A stretch of DNA of 47,470 bases from a virus. Of this stretch, positions 22,401 through 30,268 are shown in pieces. Both the position numbers and the translations under genes were made by a program. The stretch lies in the IMG/VR virus record IMGVR_UViG_3300010397_000019, positions 1 to 47,470 of that record, one strand, 5' to 3'. Below the pieces are notes generated by a model, which saw only the letters and a list, made by a program, of their open reading frames with translations, did not search any database and was not told the DNA's origin. Every line of letters starts with the position of its first letter. Positions within the stretch are counted from its first letter, which is position 1.

Positions 22401-23729
22401 ATGAGTGAACCCCTACGCGTTGTCATCCTCAATGACACGAGCTTGATCTACTCCGACGACTACCGCGAGGGGTGGATCTGGGGGTTTCAGCAGCTCGGTT
22501 GCGACGTCAAGATCGTGGACGTTGGCTACCTCTCGAAGCTGCCGCGCAACATCAGCGGGGCTTCGAGCCCATACAGCACGACCCACAGCGGCCGCGCTTC
22601 CAAGATGCTGGCCAGCAATGTCGTGCAGATGCGGCCGCATCTCGTGTTCACCCATCACGGCCGCGCGAGCTCGCATAATGACTTCATCTCCTATATCAAG
22701 CGCTCAGGGGCCCCGACCGCGGTCTACCTTTGTGACGAGCCGTATGAGTGTGGGGAGACCTGCAAGTGGTCGCCTTATTTCGACCATGTCTTCACGATGG
22801 ACCCTTGCACCATGCAACTCCATCGTGACGTCCGCATTGGTCGTGGCGTTGGTGGCGATGTTCATTACCTGCCTCCTGGTGCTAATACCGATCGGTTTCG
22901 TCCTCGAGCTGATATCGAACGAACTACACCGGCTCTGTTCCTGGGTAACGCGTCGCTTCCGCCGCGTCCGGAGTGGTTGAAGCAGATCGAGCAGATGGTG
23001 AATGGAACGCGGATCCTCTACTGGAACTCGACCGGTAAGGGGCACAAGGATTGGATCCCCCTCGAGCAGCACGGTGAGCTCTATGCAAGCTGTAAGCTTG
23101 GACTCAATGTCCATAGAGATCCGAGTATCAATGAGGAGTGTTTCACCAAGCGACTCAGGGATCGAAGCGTCCTGCCTAAGGGACTTGTTGCGTGTAATAC
23201 TCGCCCCCAACGGTGGGGAACTGGATTCTGGAACGATGCAAACCTACCAGCAGCTCATGTCAATCCTCGGTTCTTCGAGATGGCGGCTTGTGGCACATGC
23301 GTTATCAATGACGATGCTCGCCCCGAGCTAGCGCGTATGTTCCCTATGGCGCCCCGAGCCATCGACTCCACGCAGTTCCTCACCCTCGTCAACTACTACC
23401 TCGAGCGCCCGCAGGAGGCGAAGGAGATCGGCGACGCATGCTCTGCGGAGATTTTGAAGCGGCACACGTATCGCCACCGAGCGGCGGAGATCCTGATCCG
23501 CGTTGGCTTGAAGGGTATCACCGTGGACAAGCTCTCTACATCATTGGGGGCGCCGGAGGAGTGGTTGACCATCCAGGACTTCAACGAGCTCGGCATCAAC
23601 CAGTTATCGGCACAAACTGGTGCCTACGGACCCTTCACCCCACATATTGGCAAGTCGTCGATCAGCCCGTCTGGAACAGCGAAGTCGGCTACCTCCCTCG
23701 GATCCGCTTTCCCGTGGTCGGACTCCTGA
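22401..23729 (+). CDS. GT-B glycosyltransferase (group 1-like), probably frameshifted at the 3' end
   Basis: The product is 442 residues from ATG 22401. It starts LRVVILNDTSLIYSDDYREG, has LVFTHHGRASSHNDF, AVYLCDEPYECGE, VHYLPPGANTDRF and the GT-B C-terminal signature RFFEMAACGTCVINDDARPE followed by HTYRHRAAEILIRVGL. That part reads as a spore-maturation CgeB-like group 1 glycosyltransferase. After about residue 373 the sequence (VDKLSTSLGAPEEWLTIQ and on) looks like a shadow of the overlapping 23438-24199 frame, so the natural protein either ends near 23520 or continues, after a frame change, into that domain. Confidence 0.75.
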   Translation: MSEPLRVVILNDTSLIYSDDYREGWIWGFQQLGCDVKIVDVGYLSKLPRNISGASSPYSTTHSGRASKMLASNVVQMRPHLVFTHHGRASSHNDFISYIKRSGAPTAVYLCDEPYECGETCKWSPYFDHVFTMDPCTMQLHRDVRIGRGVGGDVHYLPPGANTDRFRPRADIERTTPALFLGNASLPPRPEWLKQIEQMVNGTRILYWNSTGKGHKDWIPLEQHGELYASCKLGLNVHRDPSINEECFTKRLRDRSVLPKGLVACNTRPQRWGTGFWNDANLPAAHVNPRFFEMAACGTCVINDDARPELARMFPMAPRAIDSTQFLTLVNYYLERPQEAKEIGDACSAEILKRHTYRHRAAEILIRVGLKGITVDKLSTSLGAPEEWLTIQDFNELGINQLSAQTGAYGPFTPHIGKSSISPSGTAKSATSLGSAFPWSDS

Positions 23730-24199
23730 GCAGGGGGATCTTCAAGAGCGGTCATTACAGCTCGGCGTCGGGGAAGCTGCTGAAGCTGGTCGGGCAGCCT
23801 AAGTTGTTCACGCGGGTCGAGTTCGCGATTGCCCCGCCGGCGCGCGGCGGTCGCCGCATCGGGAATGAGTGGCACAACACGGCGGTGGCGCCCTTCATCC
23901 CCGAGCACATGGACCAGCCCTTCCACCCCTCGGGGAACTCGCTGTGCTACGCCATCCAGTGGGCGCTCCTCATGGGTGCTGACCCGATCTACCTCATGGG
24001 GTTCACGCTGCAGTCGGGCTCGGCCTACCCGTGGGGACCGAACAACCCCGTTACCGGCCGGCCCAGCTTCTACGACCTTCCGCGGGCGATCGACTTCCTC
24101 GAGTTCGTCGAGCGCACCTACCCCGGCCGCGTTCGACCCTTGACGGGATGGGAGGGCCCGCTGTATTCGGTCTTCCGTCCCGAGCAAGTGTCAACCTGA
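23438..24199 (+). CDS. DUF115-like / glycosylation-associated protein, start unclear
   Basis: From about 23525 the frame reads GQALYIIGGAGGVVDHPGL, then QPVIGTNWCLRTLHPTYWQV, and later HPSGNSLCYAIQWALLMGAD with PIYLMGF, matching DUF115/MAF-like proteins linked to glycosylation. The only ATG is at 23438, but residues 1-30 from there look like a shadow of the upstream enzyme. A GTG at 23523 would give MDKLYIIGG if the CTCTCT at 23532-23537 were two bases shorter. The C-terminus ends GPLYSVFRPEQVST. Role: probably transfer or recognition of a sugar, together with the upstream glycosyltransferases. Confidence 0.65.
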   Translation: MLCGDFEAAHVSPPSGGDPDPRWLEGYHRGQALYIIGGAGGVVDHPGLQRARHQPVIGTNWCLRTLHPTYWQVVDQPVWNSEVGYLPRIRFPVVGLLSRGIFKSGHYSSASGKLLKLVGQPKLFTRVEFAIAPPARGGRRIGNEWHNTAVAPFIPEHMDQPFHPSGNSLCYAIQWALLMGADPIYLMGFTLQSGSAYPWGPNNPVTGRPSFYDLPRAIDFLEFVERTYPGRVRPLTGWEGPLYSVFRPEQVST

Positions 24200-24208
24200 A
24201 GAGGTCCT

Positions 24209-24466
24209 ATGGCCCACGGCAATGGCGGTAAGCGCCACGAAGCGTCTATTCCCTACGATGCCAAGCGCTGCCCCGACCTCAGCGAGAGCTCGCCGCCGCC
24301 CGTCGATCGTCGCATCGGCACGCCGGAGGTGGACCGCGAGTGCCTTCCGCACATCCCGGTAACGCCGACGTTCGATGACGGTGACGAGGCCGTGAAGAAG
24401 GGCGGCAAGGGCTACTCGCGAGGCAGCACGACGGACGCGGACGAATCGAGCGAAGGCGAGTCGTAA
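24209..24466 (+). CDS. Small polar hypothetical protein
   Basis: The product is 85 residues with GAGG five bases before ATG 24209. It is polar and probably disordered (MAHGNGGKRHEASIPYDAKR; later FDDGDEAVKKGGKGYSRGST), without hydrophobic core. It lies directly before the portal gene and could be a small head-associated or scaffold-like protein. Confidence 0.6.
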   Translation: MAHGNGGKRHEASIPYDAKRCPDLSESSPPPVDRRIGTPEVDRECLPHIPVTPTFDDGDEAVKKGGKGYSRGSTTDADESSEGES

Positions 24467-24469
24467 GCC

Positions 24470-26848
24470 GTGCCCGATCGCCAAGGCGTCTACGGGCCGG
24501 GAGACTCCCCGCCAGATCCCCGCTGGGGCGGCATGGGCGGCGGCCTCGGGGCCGTTCAGAAGCGCAAGGGCTCGGCGCCGATCTACGGCCGGCACACGGA
24601 AACCGAGACCCCAGACGATCTGAAGGACCTGGCGAAGCAAGATCGGTTGTTCAATGAGTCACTGCCGCCGAACCTGGCGACTGATTTGGATGTCCGCGAG
24701 CGAGCGAAGAGCGCTGTCAATCTGACGATCAACAGCGTCTTCAACTCGATGGCCTACATGCGCAACAAGTGGTTGTCGCTGTATCGCCTGTTCCGCGGTG
24801 AGTCATTGGCGAAGTTCAGCTTTGGTAGAGTGCCATTGCATTCGCCGGAGCCATTCAAGGCCGTCGAGACGATGCACCCGCGCTTGTGGAAGGCGCTGTT
24901 CGGTATGGAGCCGTGGTTCCTGATTCACGGCCAGGAGTTTCGTGATGACAAACCGGCCAAGCTGCAAACGGCATTATGCCGCGCGCAGATGGTCGAGATG
25001 GAATACGAGAACACAGTGCGGATGCTGTTCCGCGAGTTCATGATCTACGGGACTTGCGTGCAGAAGCTGTTCTGGCGTCGGGAATCCCGTGACCTCCAAT
25101 ACCGGTATGCGCAGCGTGTCCCGAACCCAGACTTCCCTGGCACTTCCAAGCTGAATCTCCGCGACGTGCAAAGGGAGGAATACCAGTTCGACGGGAATGA
25201 TGCGCAACCAGTTTCCATATTCGACTTCTGGGCGCCATTGACTTCCAATGGTATGAACTCGATGGAGTGGTGCGCTGACCGCTCATTGGTGCCGGATTAC
25301 GAGGTGCGCAAACGAGGTGAGGCTGGGGAATGGCTCAACCTCGAGGAGCTCCAGCATGTTCCCGGCGACGAGGTGCAGACCTTCCGTGACGAGTTCAAGG
25401 AGCGGAAGAATCTGTCCTATGGCGTTTCCGATTCGCGGCAGGCGAGCACGGCGCCGCACGTAGGGCATCGTGAATGCGTCGATTGGTATGGGCCGCTGCG
25501 TCTGGACGGCAAGACCGAGGTCATGTGCCAGATCACGATCTTGGATCCGCGGCAGAAGCGGGTCGTCGTGGTCGCCCGCGAGATCCCCTTCTGGCACGGC
25601 GAGAAGCCCTATCAGATCGGCCGCTTTCTGTCGCTGGCTGAGGAGACGTTCGGCATCGGCCTGCTCGAGTCGTCGGCGCGGCTGTCCATGGAGCTCGACA
25701 GCAAGAAGATGCTCTACCATGCGGCGGTTCAGCTCGAGAGCAATCCGATGCTGGTGGTCGGTGCCAATGCCAACGTGCACGATAGCCAGCTCATTGCGGT
25801 GCCTGGTCTCGTGCTGCGCGCGGAGTCGGCGGACGACATCAAGCCGCTCATCATGCCGCGGGTTTCGGAGTCCTGTCTCGCCGCCATGGACAACCTGGTG
25901 CGCGACATCCGCGAGACGACCGGCATCACGGCGCCGGTCATGGGCGAGTCGAACAGCAAGACCGCGACCCAGGACACCAATGACCTGAACGAGAGCAACC
26001 TGCGCATCGGTGGCGCGATCAAGAGCTTCGAGATCGACATCATCAAGCCGATGCTCAATCAGATGTGCTGGAATAACCAGCAGTTCATGACGCGGGAGCG
26101 TGTCCTGAACGTGATTGGGCCGCTCGGTCTGCAATACCAGGATCGCTACTCGATCAAGCCGGAGCAGATATTCGGCCGCTTCATCTACGTGCCCATGGCG
26201 AGCGTGCAGCTCGCGCAGCGCAACGTCCAGACGCAGCAGCTCATCAACTTGCTGGATCGTGCGCCCGCCATCAATCAGCTAACCGGTCAGCCAACGATCA
26301 AGATCCCTGCGCTCTTGGCGCGCATCTTCCGCGACGGCTATGGATTCCACGATGTAGCCAGCTTCATTACCGTCCCGCCGGAAGAGGCTGGCGTGCTCAC
26401 TCCGGTGGAAGAGCACGAGATGTGGTATCACGGCGAAGTGCCGCCGGTGAAGGAGCAGGACAACCAGCTCCGCCATCTCATTGGCCACATGGAAGAGTTG
26501 AAGACCGACTCCTTCCAGCAGCTCGAGAAGAAGAACCCTGCCGTTGGCGACAAGGCGCGAGCCCACATTGCCAATCACATTCTCGAGGTCATGAAGCTCG
26601 GCATGACGCAAGAGCAGGTCATGATGATGGCCTCGCAAATGGGTTCTGTGCAAAATGCGGCGACCGGTGGAGGCGATGAAGGCGGTGGTGGTGGCGGTGG
26701 CGGCGAGGGCTTCGCTGGTGCTGGGCAGCAGCCGGGTAGCCCCGGCTTCCGCGGCTCGAGTGGGCCAGAGAGCGCGATGCCGAAGAACGGCAACGGTGCG
26801 GTGAAGAGTGAGGCCGGCATGAACGCGCCGAACGCGGGGGCGTCGTGA
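24470..26848 (+). CDS. Portal protein
   Basis: The product is 792 residues from GTG 24470. RNKWLSLYRLFRGESLAKFS, HPRLWKALFGMEPWFLIHGQ and a long central body with IGRFLSLAEETFGIGLLESS fit portals of short-tailed phages. The size, place after the terminase and before scaffold and capsid genes agree. The conserved stem segment near GITAPVMGESNSKTATQD is also portal-like. The C-terminus is a glycine-rich tail (GGGDEGGGGGGGGEGFAGAG), probably disordered. It forms the 12-subunit DNA channel at one capsid vertex. Confidence 0.8.
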   Translation: MPDRQGVYGPGDSPPDPRWGGMGGGLGAVQKRKGSAPIYGRHTETETPDDLKDLAKQDRLFNESLPPNLATDLDVRERAKSAVNLTINSVFNSMAYMRNKWLSLYRLFRGESLAKFSFGRVPLHSPEPFKAVETMHPRLWKALFGMEPWFLIHGQEFRDDKPAKLQTALCRAQMVEMEYENTVRMLFREFMIYGTCVQKLFWRRESRDLQYRYAQRVPNPDFPGTSKLNLRDVQREEYQFDGNDAQPVSIFDFWAPLTSNGMNSMEWCADRSLVPDYEVRKRGEAGEWLNLEELQHVPGDEVQTFRDEFKERKNLSYGVSDSRQASTAPHVGHRECVDWYGPLRLDGKTEVMCQITILDPRQKRVVVVAREIPFWHGEKPYQIGRFLSLAEETFGIGLLESSARLSMELDSKKMLYHAAVQLESNPMLVVGANANVHDSQLIAVPGLVLRAESADDIKPLIMPRVSESCLAAMDNLVRDIRETTGITAPVMGESNSKTATQDTNDLNESNLRIGGAIKSFEIDIIKPMLNQMCWNNQQFMTRERVLNVIGPLGLQYQDRYSIKPEQIFGRFIYVPMASVQLAQRNVQTQQLINLLDRAPAINQLTGQPTIKIPALLARIFRDGYGFHDVASFITVPPEEAGVLTPVEEHEMWYHGEVPPVKEQDNQLRHLIGHMEELKTDSFQQLEKKNPAVGDKARAHIANHILEVMKLGMTQEQVMMMASQMGSVQNAATGGGDEGGGGGGGGEGFAGAGQQPGSPGFRGSSGPESAMPKNGNGAVKSEAGMNAPNAGAS

Positions 26849-27315
26849 ACCCGGCCATTCTCGATTTCCCGCTGGTTGCCGATGAGGAGCGGCGGATCCG
26901 CGCCGACCATGCGCGCCGGCTCGGTGAGCTCGAAGCCGCGCGCGCGCTGTGTGAACAGGTGGCAGCACTCGAGGGCGACGGGCGGTTCCGGGTCTGGATC
27001 GCCCACGTTGAGGAGCTGCTGCGCCGCGCGGAGCACGAGCTGCGCACTGCCGTCGACCCGCACGCGCTCGCCCGCGCGCAGGGCAAGGTCCAGGCTCTCA
27101 CCAGCGTCGTGGCGATCGTGCGCGCGGCAGAAGGCGAGCGGCGGGCCCTTGCGGAAAGGCTGCTCGAAGAGCATGATCGGGCCTCCCGGGCTGGGCTCAC
27201 GAGCTCTGGCCCACTACACCCCTCAGGGGGCATTTGGAGTGACCATGGAAGGCAAGTCGAACGAGAAGCAGGGCAGCGGCGCGACGCCGGCGACGGGCAC
27301 GGATCGGGTGGCTAG
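26845..27315 (+). CDS. Helical hypothetical protein after the portal
   Basis: The product is 156 residues from GTG 26845 (GTGA overlap with portal stop). It is a long alanine/arginine/glutamate helix (ARRLGELEAARALCEQVAAL, LLRRAEHELRTAV, AEGERRALAERLLEEHDRAS), probably a coiled coil. The last ~35 residues lose this character and overlap the next gene by 71 bases. It may be a scaffold-assisting or head-completion protein. Confidence 0.6.
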   Translation: MNPAILDFPLVADEERRIRADHARRLGELEAARALCEQVAALEGDGRFRVWIAHVEELLRRAEHELRTAVDPHALARAQGKVQALTSVVAIVRAAEGERRALAERLLEEHDRASRAGLTSSGPLHPSGGIWSDHGRQVEREAGQRRDAGDGHGSGG

Positions 27316-27457
27316 CATCGACCGTAGCACGGGCACCTCGCTCGCGACGGGCGCGCTCGACAACAAGACCCGCAGCCCGCACAACAGCGCCGGTGGCCCA
27401 AACTACTGCTACACTGACGTCCCCGGTGAAGGCTTCGGCGGCAACGTCAGTCGGTGA
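27245..27457 (+). CDS. Small polar hypothetical protein
   Basis: The product is 70 residues from ATG 27245, with GGAG five bases upstream. It is rich in G, S, T and N (MEGKSNEKQGSGATPATG; later HNSAGGPNYCYTDVPGEGFG). It overlaps the end of the previous gene in another frame. Possibly a minor virion protein. Confidence 0.5.
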   Translation: MEGKSNEKQGSGATPATGTDRVASIDRSTGTSLATGALDNKTRSPHNSAGGPNYCYTDVPGEGFGGNVSR

Positions 27458-27469
27458 GCTGGCGAGAGA

Positions 27470-27489
27470 TCCCGCGGAAATGCGCGGGA
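27470..27489. other. Seven-base hairpin after the 27245-27457 gene
   Basis: TCCCGCG (27470-27476) pairs with CGCGGGA (27483-27489) around a GAAATG loop. No T-run follows, so it is not a typical terminator; it may separate the portal and capsid mRNAs by RNA processing. The remaining gap to 27644 holds a promoter-like sequence. Confidence 0.4.
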
Positions 27490-27531
27490 GGGGGGCACGA
27501 GCCAGCATCGTGGGAAGTGGACATGGGTCCC

Positions 27532-27560
27532 TTGACCGGGAGCTTGTTGTCCCGTATGCG
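27532..27560 (+). promoter_or_regulatory. Promoter candidate before scaffold and capsid genes
   Basis: TTGACC (27532-27537), a 17-base spacer and TATGCG (27555-27560) lie in the 187-base gap before the scaffold gene. The -35 box fits sigma-70 well and the -10 box only partly. A separate capsid promoter at this place is common in phages. Confidence 0.3.
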
Positions 27561-27644
27561 TCCTTCCTTGGCGTAAGGCCGGGATCGCCGCCGGCATCGA
27601 GCGCGTAGTCGTGCAGCGTCGCGCCCTGCCGAACCCTCACGGGT

Positions 27645-28649
27645 ATGCAAGTGTCAAACTTCCAAGAAAGGTCTGACTCGGCCGCCGAGAAGCTGAAGGC
27701 ATCCATGGGCCTAGAACCAACGAAGGTTCAGGTCAATGGCGATGGTAGACAGGTCAAGCCGCCCCCAGAAGGCAGCTACGCCGCAATGGCAATCGAGAAG
27801 CAGCGCGCCGCGGCCGAGGCCGAGCGCGCCAAACTCCAGGCGGAAGCGCCGCCTGCTCCGCCACAGCCAGTAGCAGAGCGAGACCAACCCCAAGCGCCGT
27901 CACCGGAAGCGCCTCAGCAGCCGACAGGGCAACAACCCCCCAACGATTACTCACCGCGCGCCAACGAGCGGATCGCCGAGCTAGCCAATGCGCGCAGGGA
28001 AGCGGAACGAAAGGCACAGGAGGCCGAGGCGCGAGCCGCGGCCCGCGAACAAGAGGCCGAGCAACTTCGGCAGGAACGATCGCGGCTCGAGGCCGAGCGC
28101 AATCGCATCTTGCAGGACCAGCTCGAGTCGATGGACCCCGAGACGCGGACACGAGTCCTCGCTGAGGGTCGGACGCGGGAGCTCCTGGCCGAGTCAGAGC
28201 AGCGAATCATGCAACGCATCGAGAAGCCGGTTCAGGAGCTACGGGCGGAGCGCCGAGAGGCGGAGCTGTCCAAGGTGGCCCAGAAGTATCCCGGCTTCGA
28301 CTATGACGTGCACAAGTCGCTGATTGACACGTTTCAGCAACGCAACCCCGCGTGCACAGTGGAGCAGGCATTTCGCGCAGTCGCCGAGGAGCAGGAGTTG
28401 AGGACACGCCCGGCTCAGCCAGGTCGGCAGGTTCCTCCCGTGCCGTCGCCGCGATCAACGCGCGGTTCTCAAGACTACGTGCCCAATCAAGAGCCACAGA
28501 AGAGCGAGCAGGAAGTCCTGGCCGATGAGGTCGAGGAAATCCGCAAGCTCGGCACCTCTTCTGATCCAATGGACAAGAGGCGGCACCGCGACTTGCTGGA
28601 CCAGCATCTGAACAAGCGATTTGCACAGAGGTTCTCTGCCAAGAAGTAG
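27645..28649 (+). CDS. Capsid scaffolding protein
   Basis: The product is 334 residues, directly before the major capsid gene. It is highly charged and almost entirely helical, with proline/glutamine-rich linkers (residues 60-105) and a long coiled coil (AREQEAEQLRQERSRLEAER), then AQKYPGFDYDVHKSLIDTF and a basic C-terminus ending HLNKRFAQRFSAKK. Such a basic helical end binds the capsid protein in scaffolds. No protease motif is seen. It would be removed from the procapsid before packaging. Confidence 0.7.
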   Translation: MQVSNFQERSDSAAEKLKASMGLEPTKVQVNGDGRQVKPPPEGSYAAMAIEKQRAAAEAERAKLQAEAPPAPPQPVAERDQPQAPSPEAPQQPTGQQPPNDYSPRANERIAELANARREAERKAQEAEARAAAREQEAEQLRQERSRLEAERNRILQDQLESMDPETRTRVLAEGRTRELLAESEQRIMQRIEKPVQELRAERREAELSKVAQKYPGFDYDVHKSLIDTFQQRNPACTVEQAFRAVAEEQELRTRPAQPGRQVPPVPSPRSTRGSQDYVPNQEPQKSEQEVLADEVEEIRKLGTSSDPMDKRRHRDLLDQHLNKRFAQRFSAKK

Positions 28650-28680
28650 GCTCGCGTGAGCCTACAGGCCCTTAGGGGCC
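28647..28680 (+). other. Double hairpin between scaffold and capsid genes
   Basis: TAGGCTC (28647-28653, containing the scaffold stop) pairs with GAGCCTA (28658-28664); directly after, GGCCC (28667-28671) pairs with GGGCC (28676-28680). No T-run follows. It could be a weak terminator, an RNA-processing site or a structure that raises capsid mRNA stability. Confidence 0.5.
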
Positions 28681-28692
28681 GGGCAGTGAACA

Positions 28693-29721
28693 GTGGCATT
28701 TGTAGGCGATACCGCAGTCCTTTCTTCGTTCAACGTCCTCCATGGGAATCGCGAGGACCTGTTGGACATCATCACGAACGTGTCCCCCATGGACACGCTC
28801 TTCCTCTCGATGTTCGAGAAGGTCGCAGCGTCGAACACCACGCACGAGTGGTTGATCGACAGTCTGGCGTCCTTCGGCAATCCCGAGAACGGCAATGCCG
28901 ATGTGCAAGCCGTGGCCGAGGGTTCCGACGCGACGTTCGATCCGCTGACGCCCAGGAAGCGGCTCTGTAACCTCACGCACATCATCCGGCGCACGTTCGA
29001 CGTGTCCGATACCCAGCGTGATATCAACACGGCGGGCATTCGCGACGAATACGTCTATCAGTTGCGCAAGGCCACGATGGAGCTCGCGCGCTTCATCGAG
29101 TTCGCGCTGGTGCACTCCATCCGCCAGTCACAGACGCAGCAAGGCAACAGTGCTGGTGTGCTGCCCCGGAAGATGGACGGGTTCAACCAATACGCCATCA
29201 GCACGGATCCGACGTGCGCGACGACGCTGGATCTGAGCAGCAACGAGCTCGCCACGGTGACCGATGTCGCCGGTAGCTCGCCGACGAACTGTGTCGACGA
29301 GTGCATCCTCAACGCTCAGCTCGAGGACATGTGGGCCAAGGGCTGCATGACGGACACGCTGTGGTGCAACAGCCCGCAGAAGCGTTCGCTGTCGAACCTG
29401 ACGCTCAATCCGAACAGCAACGTTCGATACAACATCGGCGTCAACGACAAGACCGTGGTCAACACGGTCGACTTCTACCAGAGCGACTTCGGGATCCTGC
29501 GGATCCTCCTCCACCGCTACCAGAGGGCGGCGGACATCGCGCTGGCCGAGCTCAACAAGCTGCGCATTGCGGTTCTCCGCCCTGTGCTGGCCGTCGAGCT
29601 CGCGAAGATCGGTAGCTCCACCAAGGGTATGGTGGAGTGGGAAGGCACCTTGGAAGTGCTCAGCCCGGCGTGTATCGGTCGCATCCTCAGCCTGTGCACG
29701 GGAGTCAGCGGCTGTCCGTGA
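28693..29721 (+). CDS. Major capsid protein, SU10-like (DUF5309 type)
   Basis: The product is 342 residues from GTG 28693. The start REDLLDIITNVSPMDTLFLS, then NTTHEWLIDSLASFG and RRTFDVSDTQRDINTAGI follow the SU10-type major head protein layout. The central ARFIEFALVHSIRQSQTQQG corresponds to the long spine helix of the HK97 fold, and the C-terminus GMVEWEGTLEVLSPACIGRI to the P-domain end. Several cysteines near the C-terminus (SLCTGVSGCP) might form disulphides. Forms the head shell. Confidence 0.85.
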   Translation: MAFVGDTAVLSSFNVLHGNREDLLDIITNVSPMDTLFLSMFEKVAASNTTHEWLIDSLASFGNPENGNADVQAVAEGSDATFDPLTPRKRLCNLTHIIRRTFDVSDTQRDINTAGIRDEYVYQLRKATMELARFIEFALVHSIRQSQTQQGNSAGVLPRKMDGFNQYAISTDPTCATTLDLSSNELATVTDVAGSSPTNCVDECILNAQLEDMWAKGCMTDTLWCNSPQKRSLSNLTLNPNSNVRYNIGVNDKTVVNTVDFYQSDFGILRILLHRYQRAADIALAELNKLRIAVLRPVLAVELAKIGSSTKGMVEWEGTLEVLSPACIGRILSLCTGVSGCP

Positions 29722-29849
29722 GATGTCCGTTGTGCAAGCATCACCTGATTAGGCAGTATGCACCGGGGCAGGTGGTCTACACCTGCTCCAATGTGCATTA
29801 CTGTCAATACAAGCAGGTGAAGTTCATTACGGCCAAAGGGGCGGGTTGA
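29718..29849 (+). CDS. Tiny zinc-ribbon protein
   Basis: The product is 43 residues from GTG 29718, overlapping the capsid stop (GTGA). MRCPLCKHHLIRQYAPGQVV then YTCSNVHYCQY gives four cysteines in a zinc-ribbon arrangement. It is too small for an enzyme. Translation is coupled to the capsid gene, so it would be made in quantity. Role unknown. Confidence 0.6.
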   Translation: MRCPLCKHHLIRQYAPGQVVYTCSNVHYCQYKQVKFITAKGAG

Positions 29850-29884
29850 CGTAAGTGCCCGCCCCCGAGGCCGGTCGGCCAACC

Positions 29885-30268
29885 ATGAGCTACATCGTCA
29901 TTGATCGCAGACCTCCTGAGGAGCAGATCGACAAGCTCCAGGAGATCCTCGATAGCGGACAGTTCCCCGGCGTTCACGTTCGGGGCAGCTCGCAGTCGGA
30001 GATCGCCAAGGACAAGCGGGTCGTCAGCAACTTTCTGAACCCTCACACGCCCAACCAAGCCGAGCGCCTCGAGCAAGCCTACAGCAAAGACCTCGAGCGC
30101 AAGCGGACCATGGCCGCCGAGCTCAAGAGCTCGAAGAAACCTAAGATCCGCATGACGCACTCGGTGCCGGCCCACCTCTATCACGGCAAGATCCGTGAGA
30201 CCGGGGACCGCAACTACTGGTCGGACAAGAAGAACCTCGAGCAGCACACGGACTGCAAAGTGCAATGA
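29885..30268 (+). CDS. Hypothetical head-region protein
   Basis: The product is 127 residues from ATG 29885 (MSYIVIDRRPPEEQIDK). A short beta strand is followed by charged helices and a basic segment (KSSKKPKIRMTHSVPAHLYH). Position between capsid and adaptor genes suggests a minor head or connector protein. The stop overlaps the next ATG (ATGA). Confidence 0.55.
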   Translation: MSYIVIDRRPPEEQIDKLQEILDSGQFPGVHVRGSSQSEIAKDKRVVSNFLNPHTPNQAERLEQAYSKDLERKRTMAAELKSSKKPKIRMTHSVPAHLYHGKIRETGDRNYWSDKKNLEQHTDCKVQ

